The notes beneath the pieces are model-generated. The model was given only the letters and a program-made list of their open reading frames with translations. It had not been told where the DNA came from and did no database searches. Shown here one piece after another: positions 1 through 5,212 of a DNA stretch of 7,576 nucleotides; position 1 is the stretch's first letter; each line of letters starts with the position of its first letter. The DNA is from Propionicimonas sp. (GTDB taxonomy: Bacteria > Actinomycetota > Actinomycetes > Propionibacteriales > Propionibacteriaceae): contig JAVHXR010000123.1 in NCBI GenBank assembly GCA_031119515.1, positions 1 to 7,576 on the forward strand. The letters are read 5' to 3'. The position numbers and the translations under genes were made by a program.

Positions 1-1547
1 CCCCCGAACTGATGGTCGTGGGCGACTCCGACCAGTCGATCTACGCCTTCCGCGGCGGCACGATCCGCAACATCCTCGACTTCGAGCAGGACTTCGCCGG
101 CGCCACGACGATCGTCCTCGAGCAGAACTACCGCTCGACCCAGAACATCCTGACCGCCGCGAACGCTGTCATCACCCGCAACCCCGGGCGGCCCGAGAAG
201 CGGCTCTGGTCGCAGGAGGGCGACGGCGAGCGGCTGGTCGGCTACGTCGCCGACACCGAGCACGACGAGGCGAGGTTCGTCGCCGAGGAGATCGACCGGC
301 TCAGCGACGCCGGCCAGGTGAAGCCCTCAGGGGTCGCGGTGTTCTACCGCACCAACGCCCAGTCCCGCGCCTTCGAGGAAGTGTTCATCCGGGTCGGCCT
401 GCCGTACCGGGTGGTCGGTGGCGTCCGGTTCTACGAGCGGAAGGAGATCCGGGACGCGATCTCCTACCTGCGGGCGATCGCCAACCCCAGCGACGACGTG
501 TCGGTCCGGCGGGTGCTCAACGTCCCCAGGCGAGGGATCGGCGACCGCGCCGAGGCGGTGGTCGAGGCGTACGCCGCTGCCGAGCGGATCAGCTTCTACG
601 ACGGGCTGCAGCGGGCGTCGCAGGCGCCAGGGCTCGCGACCCGATCGCTCAACCAGATCCAGGGCTTCGTGGCCCTGATCGAGGCGCACCGCAAGCTGGT
701 CGCCGAGGCGAGGCCGGCAGACCACGTGCTGGCCAGCATCCTCAAGGACTCCGGCTACCTCGCCGAGCTGCAGGGGTCGACCGACCCCCAGGACGAGACC
801 CGGCTGGAGAACCTGATCGAGTTCGTCAGTGTCGCGCAGGAGTTCGTCGCCGCCTCGCACGCGGTCGACCTGCCGCCCGACGGCGGTGAGCTGGCGGCGG
901 GGGCGCCGGAGCCGGACGACTCGCTGCCCGCCTTCCTGGAGCGGATCGCCCTGGTCGCCGACTCCGACCAGTTGCCGGACGCGGACGGCGACGCCGACGG
1001 CGTGGTCACCCTGATGACCCTCCACACCGCGAAGGGGCTGGAGTTCGACACCGTCTTCCTGACCGGGTTCGAGGACGGCATCTTCCCCCACCAGCGCGCG
1101 ATGACCGACCCGGTCGAGCTGCAGGAGGAACGCCGGCTCGCCTATGTCGGGATCACGAGGGCCCGGCGCCGGCTGTACCTGACCAGGGCCACCGTGCGCA
1201 CCATGTGGGGATCGCCCCAGTACAACCCCGCGAGCCGGTTCACCGACGAGATCCCCGACCACCTGATCGACTGGCGCCGCCTCGGGGTGGCCAGGTCGGG
1301 CTGGTCGTCGTCCTCGGCCGCCCGCTCCACCGCCGCCCGCCAGGAACTCGGCGGGTTCGGCTCCCGTCCGGCGATCAAGACGGTCGCCTCGGTGGAGGTG
1401 GGCGACCGGGTACTGCACACCACCTTCGGCCTCGGCACGGTGGTCGCCACCTCGGGGGCCGGTGACGCCGCCAAGGCCGACGTCGACTTCGGCTCGGTAG
1501 GGGTCAAGCGGCTGTCGCTGCGCCACGCCCCGATGGAGAAGCTCTGA
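1..1547 (+). CDS. pcrA: ATP-dependent DNA helicase PcrA/UvrD (UvrD1-type), 5'-truncated by the window
   Basis: This is a superfamily 1A 3'-5' DNA helicase, which unwinds DNA during nucleotide excision repair and removes replication and transcription blocks. The frame is open from base 3, so the ATG at 12 is internal (it sits inside helicase motif III) and the Walker A region lies upstream of the window. Counting from that Met, visible motifs are DSDQSIYAFRGG (residues 5-16, motif III), QNYRS (38-42, motif IV), TLHTAKGLEF (about 336-345, motif V) and EERRLAYVGITRAR (372-385, motif VI with the arginine finger). A linker rich in Ser and Ala (about 428-450) leads to a C-terminal Tudor-like module (463-505, GDRVLHTTFGLGTV then DFGSVGVKRL). 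In PcrA/UvrD1 this module contacts RNA polymerase. About 515 residues are visible, which fits a full protein of roughly 750-850. The gene ends convergently with the M23 peptidase gene. The family is certain; the choice between the names PcrA and UvrD1 is convention. Confidence 0.97.
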   Translation, partial: PELMVVGDSDQSIYAFRGGTIRNILDFEQDFAGATTIVLEQNYRSTQNILTAANAVITRNPGRPEKRLWSQEGDGERLVGYVADTEHDEARFVAEEIDRLSDAGQVKPSGVAVFYRTNAQSRAFEEVFIRVGLPYRVVGGVRFYERKEIRDAISYLRAIANPSDDVSVRRVLNVPRRGIGDRAEAVVEAYAAAERISFYDGLQRASQAPGLATRSLNQIQGFVALIEAHRKLVAEARPADHVLASILKDSGYLAELQGSTDPQDETRLENLIEFVSVAQEFVAASHAVDLPPDGGELAAGAPEPDDSLPAFLERIALVADSDQLPDADGDADGVVTLMTLHTAKGLEFDTVFLTGFEDGIFPHQRAMTDPVELQEERRLAYVGITRARRRLYLTRATVRTMWGSPQYNPASRFTDEIPDHLIDWRRLGVARSGWSSSSAARSTAARQELGGFGSRPAIKTVASVEVGDRVLHTTFGLGTVVATSGAGDAAKADVDFGSVGVKRLSLRHAPMEKL

Positions 1548-1553
1548 GGCCAG

Positions 1554-1574
1554 GCAGCCGGCGCCACCGGCTGC
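1554..1574 (+). terminator. Hairpin just after pcrA
   Basis: A perfect 8-bp stem, GCAGCCGG and CCGGCTGC, closes a 5-nt loop (CGCCA), starting 6 nt after the pcrA stop codon. The position and strength fit an intrinsic-type terminator. There is no T-tract, which is common for high-GC actinobacterial terminators, so termination activity is inferred. Because the genes converge here, the hairpin could also work on minus-strand read-through from the peptidase gene. Confidence 0.55.
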
Positions 1575-1656
1575 ACGCGCGCGAGGGCGGGCACCGGGTA
1601 GGCGGTGAGCTGCGGCGGTGAGGGCGCGGGCGGATCCGCAGGTGGATCGCGCGGGA

Positions 1657-1670
1657 TGACCCGAGGGTCA
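1657..1670. other. Palindrome overlapping the M23 peptidase stop codon
   Basis: TGACCC and GGGTCA flank a 2-nt centre (GA). As RNA this can fold as a 5-bp stem with a CGAG tetraloop. The right arm contains the stop codon of the minus-strand peptidase gene. A second short palindrome, GCGGATCCGC, lies at 1630-1639. Either could help end the minus-strand transcript, but neither has a T-tract. The rest of the convergent spacer (1548-1667) shows nothing else recognisable. Confidence 0.3.
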
Positions 1671-2642
1671 GTTGCCGGTCTCGGGGTCGGTCTCGGCGGC
1701 GAGCTCGCGGTCGGCCGAGTTCTCGTCCTCCTTGGTCGCCTCCTCGCCGTCCTTGGCCGCCGGCTTGTGGACGTACTCGAGCGGGTCGGAGTTGACACCG
1801 TTCTTGTACAGCGACAGGTGCAGGTGGCAGGCGGTGGAGAGCCCGGTGCTGCCGACGTTGCCGATCAGGTCGCCCTTGGCGACCTCCTGGCCGGGCTTGA
1901 CGACGATCTTGCTCATGTGGAGGTAGGCGGTCTCGACGTGGGTGCCGAGGATGTCGCCGTGGTCGATCCGGACGTTGTTGCCTGAGCCGCCGTTGTAGCC
2001 GCCCATGTCGGCCTTCGTCACCGTCCCGGACTGGGCGGCGTAGATCGGCTGCCCGCAGCGGCCGCCGATGTCGGCGCCGGCGTGCAGGCGGTAGTAGTGC
2101 AGGATCGGGTGCAGCCGGCGTCCCCACGGGGAACCGACGCCGCCCTCTGTCGGCCACAGGAAGTTGTCGAGGTTGCGGAGCCGCTCTGCCTCGGCCTCGA
2201 CCGAGGCGGCGGTCTTGGCGAGCTGGTCCTGCCGGTTGCTCGCCGCGCTGGAGTCGACCTCGGCGGTGACCTCCTCGCTGGCCTGGGCGATCAGCTTCGC
2301 GCGCTGCTCGACGAGCTGGTCGAAGGTCAGGGCGGGTCGTTCCGCCGAGCGCGCGGTGCCGTTGCCGCGGTCGGTCTCGGCGGCGGCCGTCCCCGCGGTG
2401 GCCTGGTTGGCGAACGCGAGGCCGGTGGTGGAGTAGTTGGACGCACCGAACACGCCGAGCGCCGTGATCCCGATTCCTGAGACCGCGGCCAGCGCGAGGC
2501 CGCGACGCCACCAACGCGGGCTGGGGGTGGCGGCCGTCCGGGCAGCCTTGCGGGGGCGTCGGGCGGTCGCGGGGGACTGTCCTGCGGGGTCGTCGACCAG
2601 AGCGCGTCGCGGCTTGTCAGCGCGCGTTTGCTGGTGTACCAC
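1668..2642 (-). CDS. Membrane-anchored M23 family (LytM-type) metallopeptidase
   Basis: This is a predicted zinc endopeptidase cutting peptide cross-links of peptidoglycan outside the membrane. Of 324 residues, 1-47 are a basic cytoplasmic tail and about 48-67 a single membrane helix (type II anchor, no signal cleavage motif seen). Residues about 105-158 are a charged, probably helical linker, and about 163-292 form the LytM domain. The catalytic set looks complete: HAGAD gives zinc ligands H187 and D191, and HLH gives H273 (catalytic) and H275 (zinc ligand). H242 in YLHM matches the second catalytic His of LytM. C196 and C272 are placed to form a disulfide near the active site, as in many actinobacterial members. 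Residues 295-324 are a very acidic tail. The GTG start is the first in frame, with only a weak G-rich ribosome site (GGGGG, 4 nt upstream). The gene is divergent from sucC, in the place of Rv0950c in M. tuberculosis. The substrate bond is unknown, but a full active site argues for an enzyme and against an inactive regulator. Confidence 0.93.
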   Translation of the reverse strand: MVHQQTRADKPRRALVDDPAGQSPATARRPRKAARTAATPSPRWWRRGLALAAVSGIGITALGVFGASNYSTTGLAFANQATAGTAAAETDRGNGTARSAERPALTFDQLVEQRAKLIAQASEEVTAEVDSSAASNRQDQLAKTAASVEAEAERLRNLDNFLWPTEGGVGSPWGRRLHPILHYYRLHAGADIGGRCGQPIYAAQSGTVTKADMGGYNGGSGNNVRIDHGDILGTHVETAYLHMSKIVVKPGQEVAKGDLIGNVGSTGLSTACHLHLSLYKNGVNSDPLEYVHKPAAKDGEEATKEDENSADRELAAETDPETGN

Positions 2643-2705
2643 GTGACCCCCGTCAGATGAGTTCGGGGACCGGTCGCCTCGCTGTGCTTCCCGACCCCGA
2701 GAGGG

Positions 2706-2734
2706 AGCTTAGCATTTCTCAGGATGGCTCTCAG
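2706..2734 (-). promoter_or_regulatory. Putative sigma-70-type promoter of the M23 peptidase gene
   Basis: Read on the minus strand, CTGAGA (2734-2729) lies 17 nt from TAAGCT (2711-2706). These match TTGACA at 4 of 6 positions and the TANNNT pattern of actinobacterial -10 boxes. The start of transcription would fall near 2699, giving a leader of about 57 nt. The site lies in a locally A+T-richer island (about 2708-2754) inside a very G+C-rich region. It is inferred by eye only. Confidence 0.45.
2717..2734. promoter_or_regulatory. TCTCAG direct repeat, possible response-regulator site
   Basis: TCTCAG occurs at 2717-2722 and again at 2729-2734, with starts 12 bp apart, about one helical turn. 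Flanking bases are partly shared (TCTCAGGAT and TCTCAGAAT). The second copy coincides with the putative -35 box of the peptidase promoter. OmpR/PhoB-family response regulators bind direct repeats with about this spacing. Which regulator, if any, acts here is unknown. Confidence 0.35.
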
Positions 2735-2782
2735 AATTCCCGTGAAAAACGTTCTCCACGACCCGCACCGACTGGGCAGACG

Positions 2783-2811
2783 TGCACGCCCCGCGGATTC
2801 GTGGTTAGGCT
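2783..2811 (+). promoter_or_regulatory. Weak candidate promoter for sucCD
   Basis: TAGGCT at 2806-2811 fits the TANNNT -10 pattern common in actinobacteria. Seventeen nt upstream, TGCACG (2783-2788) is a poor -35 match. Transcription would start near 2818, leaving a leader of about 60 nt before the sucC GTG. No riboswitch or strong hairpin was recognised in the leader. Confidence 0.35.
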
Positions 2812-2879
2812 TCGCACGCGGACCGGGCCGGCGGTCGAGGTCGACAGCGCAGGCGCAGCTGACAGGAACGGAGTAGTCG

Positions 2880-4055
2880 GTGGATCTCTTCGAGTACCAG
2901 GCGAAGGAACTGTTCGAGGCGCACGGGGTGCCCGTCCTGCGGGGCATCGTGGCCACCACTCCCGAGCAGGCCCGGGCGGCGGCCGAGGAGCTCGCGGCGC
3001 CGCTGCTGGTGGTGAAGGCCCAGGTCAAGACCGGTGGCCGCGGCAAGGCCGGCGGCGTGAAGCTGGCCCGTTCGCCGCAGGAGGCGCAGGACCGTGCCGC
3101 CGAGATCCTCGGCCTGGACATCAAGGGGCACACCGTCAGGGCGGTGATGGTGACCGAGGGCGCCGACATCGCCGAGGAGTACTACTTCTCGCTGCTGCTC
3201 GACCGGGCCAACCGTAACTACCTGGCGATGTGCAGCGTCGAGGGCGGGATGGACATCGAGACTCTCGCGGTCGAGCGGCCGGAGGCGCTGGCGAAGGTCG
3301 CGGTCGACCCCCTGGTGGGGCTCGATCGCGCGAAGGCGGACGAGGTTGTCGCCGCCGCCGGCTTCGCCGAAGCCGACCGCGCCGAGGTGGCGCGCGTCCT
3401 GGTCCAGCTGGGCGAGGTGTACCGCGCGTCCGATGCCACCCTCGTCGAGGTCAATCCGCTGGTGAAGACGGTGGACGGCCGGATCATCGCCCTCGACGGC
3501 AAGGTGACGCTGGACGCGAACGCCTCCTTCCGGCACCCGGACTGGACCGCGTACGCCGACGAGGCGATCGACGACCCGCTGGAGGTGCGGGCCCGGGAGA
3601 AGAACCTGAACTACGTGAAGCTGGACGGCTCGGTAGGGATCATCGGCAACGGCGCCGGTCTCGTGATGAGCACCCTCGACGTGGTGGCGAAGGCCGGGGC
3701 CGACCTGCCGGGCAGCCCGCGTCCGGCGAACTTCCTCGACATCGGCGGTGGCGCCTCGGCCGAGGTGATGGCAAACGGGCTGGAGATCATCCTGTCCGAC
3801 GACCAGGTGCAGTCGGTGTTCGTGAACGTCTTCGGCGGCATCACGGCGTGCAGCGAGGTCGCCCGGGGGATCATCGACGCCCTGGCGATCCTGGGCGACA
3901 AGGCCACCAAGCCGATCGTCGTGCGGCTGGACGGCAACGCGGTCGAGATCGGCCGCCACATGCTCCAGGAGGCCAGCCACCCGCTGGTCAGCCTCGAGGA
4001 CACCATGGACGCCGCGGCCCGCAAGGCCGCCGAGCTGGCCGTCGCGGCCGAGTAG
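2880..4055 (+). CDS. sucC: Succinyl-CoA synthetase (ADP-forming) beta subunit
   Basis: The beta subunit of succinate-CoA ligase, with SucD, interconverts succinyl-CoA and succinate with formation of ATP or GTP in the TCA cycle, in the cytoplasm. The 391 residues match the usual length of about 390. An N-terminal ATP-grasp domain (about 1-235) begins with the typical MDLFEYQAKELF and carries K46 and GGRGKAGGVK (52-61). It also holds the metal and nucleotide region EVNPLV (190-195) and D206. The C-terminal ligase domain shows GNGAGLVMSTLDV (256-268), NFLDIGGGA (284-292) and VFGGITAC (317-324), the last being the subunit/phosphate contact region. The GTG start is supported by GGAG at 2870-2873, 6 nt upstream, and by alignment to the family N-terminus. 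sucD follows after 13 nt, so the two are co-transcribed. Nucleotide preference (ADP or GDP) cannot be read reliably by eye. Confidence 0.98.
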   Translation: MDLFEYQAKELFEAHGVPVLRGIVATTPEQARAAAEELAAPLLVVKAQVKTGGRGKAGGVKLARSPQEAQDRAAEILGLDIKGHTVRAVMVTEGADIAEEYYFSLLLDRANRNYLAMCSVEGGMDIETLAVERPEALAKVAVDPLVGLDRAKADEVVAAAGFAEADRAEVARVLVQLGEVYRASDATLVEVNPLVKTVDGRIIALDGKVTLDANASFRHPDWTAYADEAIDDPLEVRAREKNLNYVKLDGSVGIIGNGAGLVMSTLDVVAKAGADLPGSPRPANFLDIGGGASAEVMANGLEIILSDDQVQSVFVNVFGGITACSEVARGIIDALAILGDKATKPIVVRLDGNAVEIGRHMLQEASHPLVSLEDTMDAAARKAAELAVAAE

Positions 4056-4068
4056 GGGAGATACACCG

Positions 4069-4953
4069 ATGTCGATCTGGTTGGGCCAGGACTCCAGGGT
4101 CATCGTGCAGGGCATGACCGGCTCCGAGGGCAGCAAGCACACCGCGAGGATGATCGCCTTCGGGACACAGGTGGTCGGCGGCGTCACCCCGGGCAAGGGC
4201 GGCACGGCGGTCACGTTCGAGGAGCGGCCGGTCCCGGTGTTCGACTCGGTGGCGGCGGCGAAGCAGGCCACCGGCGCGAACGTGTCGGTGATCTTCGTCC
4301 CGGCCAGGTTCACCAAGGCCGCGGTGATCGAGGCGGTGGATGCCGGACTCGACCTCGCGGTCGTCATCACCGAAGGCGTGCCGGTCGCCGATACCGCCGA
4401 GTTCTTCGACTACGCCCGGACGAACGGGACGACCCGGCTGATCGGTCCGAACTGCCCGGGGCTGATCAGCCCGGGGCAGTCGAACGTGGGGATCATCCCG
4501 GGCAACATCGCGGGGCCGGGGAAGATCGGCCTGGTTTCGAAGTCGGGCACGCTGACCTACCAGATGATGTACGAGCTGCGGGACATCGGCTTCTCGACCG
4601 CGGTCGGGATCGGGGGCGACCCGATCATCGGCACCACCCACATCGACGCGCTGGCGGCGTTCGAGGACGACCCCGAGACGGCTGCCGTCGTGCTGATCGG
4701 CGAGATCGGCGGCGACGCCGAGGAGCGGGCCGCGGACTTCGTCCGCCAGCACATGACCAAGCCCGTGGTGGGCTACGTGGCCGGCTTCACCGCCCCCGAG
4801 GGCAAGACGATGGGTCACGCGGGCGCGATCGTCACCGGGTCCGCCGGCACGGCCCAGGCCAAGAAGGAGGCCCTGGAGGCGGCCGGCGTCCGCGTCGGCA
4901 CCACCCCGAGCGAAACCGCCCGCCTGATGCGGGAGATCGTCTCGGCGCTCTGA
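4069..4953 (+). CDS. sucD: Succinyl-CoA synthetase alpha subunit
   Basis: The alpha subunit binds CoA and carries the histidine that is phosphorylated during catalysis. Its 294 residues match the family (about 290-300). The CoA-binding Rossmann-like domain (about 1-125) contains GMTGSEG (15-21) and TPGKGG (40-45). IGPNCPG (125-131) starts the ligase domain. The active-site histidine is H250 in GHAGAI (249-254), followed by the phosphohistidine loop GSAGTAQAKK (257-266). The ribosome site GGGGAG overlaps and follows the sucC stop, with GGAG at 4057-4060 lying 8 nt before the ATG. This suggests coupled translation and matched subunit amounts. All key residues are present and nothing is unusual. 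Confidence 0.98.
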   Translation: MSIWLGQDSRVIVQGMTGSEGSKHTARMIAFGTQVVGGVTPGKGGTAVTFEERPVPVFDSVAAAKQATGANVSVIFVPARFTKAAVIEAVDAGLDLAVVITEGVPVADTAEFFDYARTNGTTRLIGPNCPGLISPGQSNVGIIPGNIAGPGKIGLVSKSGTLTYQMMYELRDIGFSTAVGIGGDPIIGTTHIDALAAFEDDPETAAVVLIGEIGGDAEERAADFVRQHMTKPVVGYVAGFTAPEGKTMGHAGAIVTGSAGTAQAKKEALEAAGVRVGTTPSETARLMREIVSAL

Positions 4954-4970
4954 GCTGGGGAACAGCCGCC

Positions 4971-4991
4971 CCGTCCGGCCGTGGACGGCCG
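4971..4991 (+). terminator. Hairpin after sucD
   Basis: Eighteen to 38 nt after the sucD stop, CGGCCG (4976-4981) and CGGCCG (4986-4991) can form a 6-bp GC-only stem with a TGGA tetraloop. An overlapping, mutually exclusive stem is CCGTCC (4971-4976) with GGACGG (4983-4988). No T-tract follows. It is a likely end for the sucCD transcript, inferred from position and stability only. Confidence 0.45.
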
Positions 4992-5018
4992 CCGTCAGCC
5001 AGGGCCAGCCTCCAGCGT

Positions 5019-5048
5019 CGACAGCCAGTGTTTGGGGGCTGGCTGTCG
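5019..5048 (+). terminator. Strong hairpin at the left edge of the repeat locus
   Basis: CGACAGCCAG (5019-5028) and CTGGCTGTCG (5039-5048) pair perfectly over 10 bp around a 10-nt loop (TGTTTGGGGG). The 3' arm is the repeat-unit sequence. It is a possible back-up terminator for sucCD on the plus strand and for the membrane gene on the minus strand. There is no T-tract. Confidence 0.4.
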
Positions 5049-5120
5049 GTGTCGGGGGCTGGCTGTCGGTGTCGGGGGCTGGCTGTCGGTGTCGGGGGCT
5101 GGCTGTCAGTGTTGGGGGCT
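5031..5120. repeat. 20-bp tandem repeat array, about 4.5 units
   Basis: The unit is GTCGGGGGCTGGCTGTCGGT. Units at 5051-5070 and 5071-5090 are identical. The unit at 5031-5050 differs in its first three bases region (TTT for GTC), the one at 5091-5110 has one change (CAGT for CGGT), and 5111-5120 is a half unit (GTTGGGGGCT). A further isolated unit is at 5145-5164. G5 runs recur every 20 bp, starting at 5034, 5054, 5074, 5094 and 5114. The near-identity indicates recent expansion by slippage or unequal recombination. Confidence 0.9.
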
Positions 5121-5135
5121 TACCTCTAGCGTCGA

Positions 5136-5152
5136 CCCCCAGTGTTTGGGGG
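5136..5152 (-). terminator. Hairpin in the right copy of the 38-bp repeat
   Basis: CCCCCA (5136-5141) and TGGGGG (5147-5152) form a 6-bp stem with a 5-nt loop (GTGTT). The two bases that differ from the left copy create this stem. It lies about 60 nt past the stop of the minus-strand gene. A smaller hairpin, GAGGG-CGAG-CCCTC, is closer, at 5165-5178. Either could end that transcript; this is inferred from position only. Confidence 0.35.
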
Positions 5153-5212
5153 CTGGCTGTCGGTGAGGGCGAGCCCTCGACGACGCAAGGCGTTGGGGCC
5201 GCCGGACCGCCG

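Larger units (their letters stand above)
5014..5165. repeat. Repeat locus: 38-bp direct repeats flanking a 20-bp tandem array
   Basis: Two 38-bp copies (5014-5051 and 5128-5165) start AGCGTCGAC and run through CCAGTGTTTGGGGGCTGG to CTGTCGGTG. They differ at only two adjoining positions out of 38 (AGCC in the left copy, CCCC in the right), and their starts are 114 bp apart. Between and overlapping them lies the 20-bp tandem array described separately. The period is not a multiple of three and no gene explains the sequence, so it is non-coding. It sits in the convergent spacer between sucD and the minus-strand membrane gene. It could be a minisatellite (VNTR), a REP-like dispersed element that expanded locally, or a bidirectional terminator that duplicated. 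Confidence 0.85.

Noticed and set aside
12..14. ATG at 12 as the helicase start
   Set aside because: The frame is open upstream and this Met lies just before motif III. The ATP-binding Walker A motif must be upstream, outside the window.
2643..2700. ydaO-type (cyclic di-AMP) riboswitch upstream of the M23 peptidase
   Set aside because: Such riboswitches precede some actinobacterial wall hydrolase genes, but the inferred leader is only about 57 nt and shows none of the conserved core segments that I can recognise.
2657..3217. Plus-strand open frame starting in the divergent region and entering sucC out of frame
   Set aside because: It overlaps the sucC start in another frame and lacks a family resemblance. 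sucC has a better ribosome site and the correct N-terminus.
2805..4370. Long minus-strand open frame of 521 codons opposite sucC and sucD
   Set aside because: It is antisense to two certain genes and its translation is low-complexity (rich in His, Arg, Val, Asp) with no recognisable motif.
5031..5120. CRISPR-like array
   Set aside because: The 20-bp repeats are directly abutting, with no unique spacers, and there are no cas genes.
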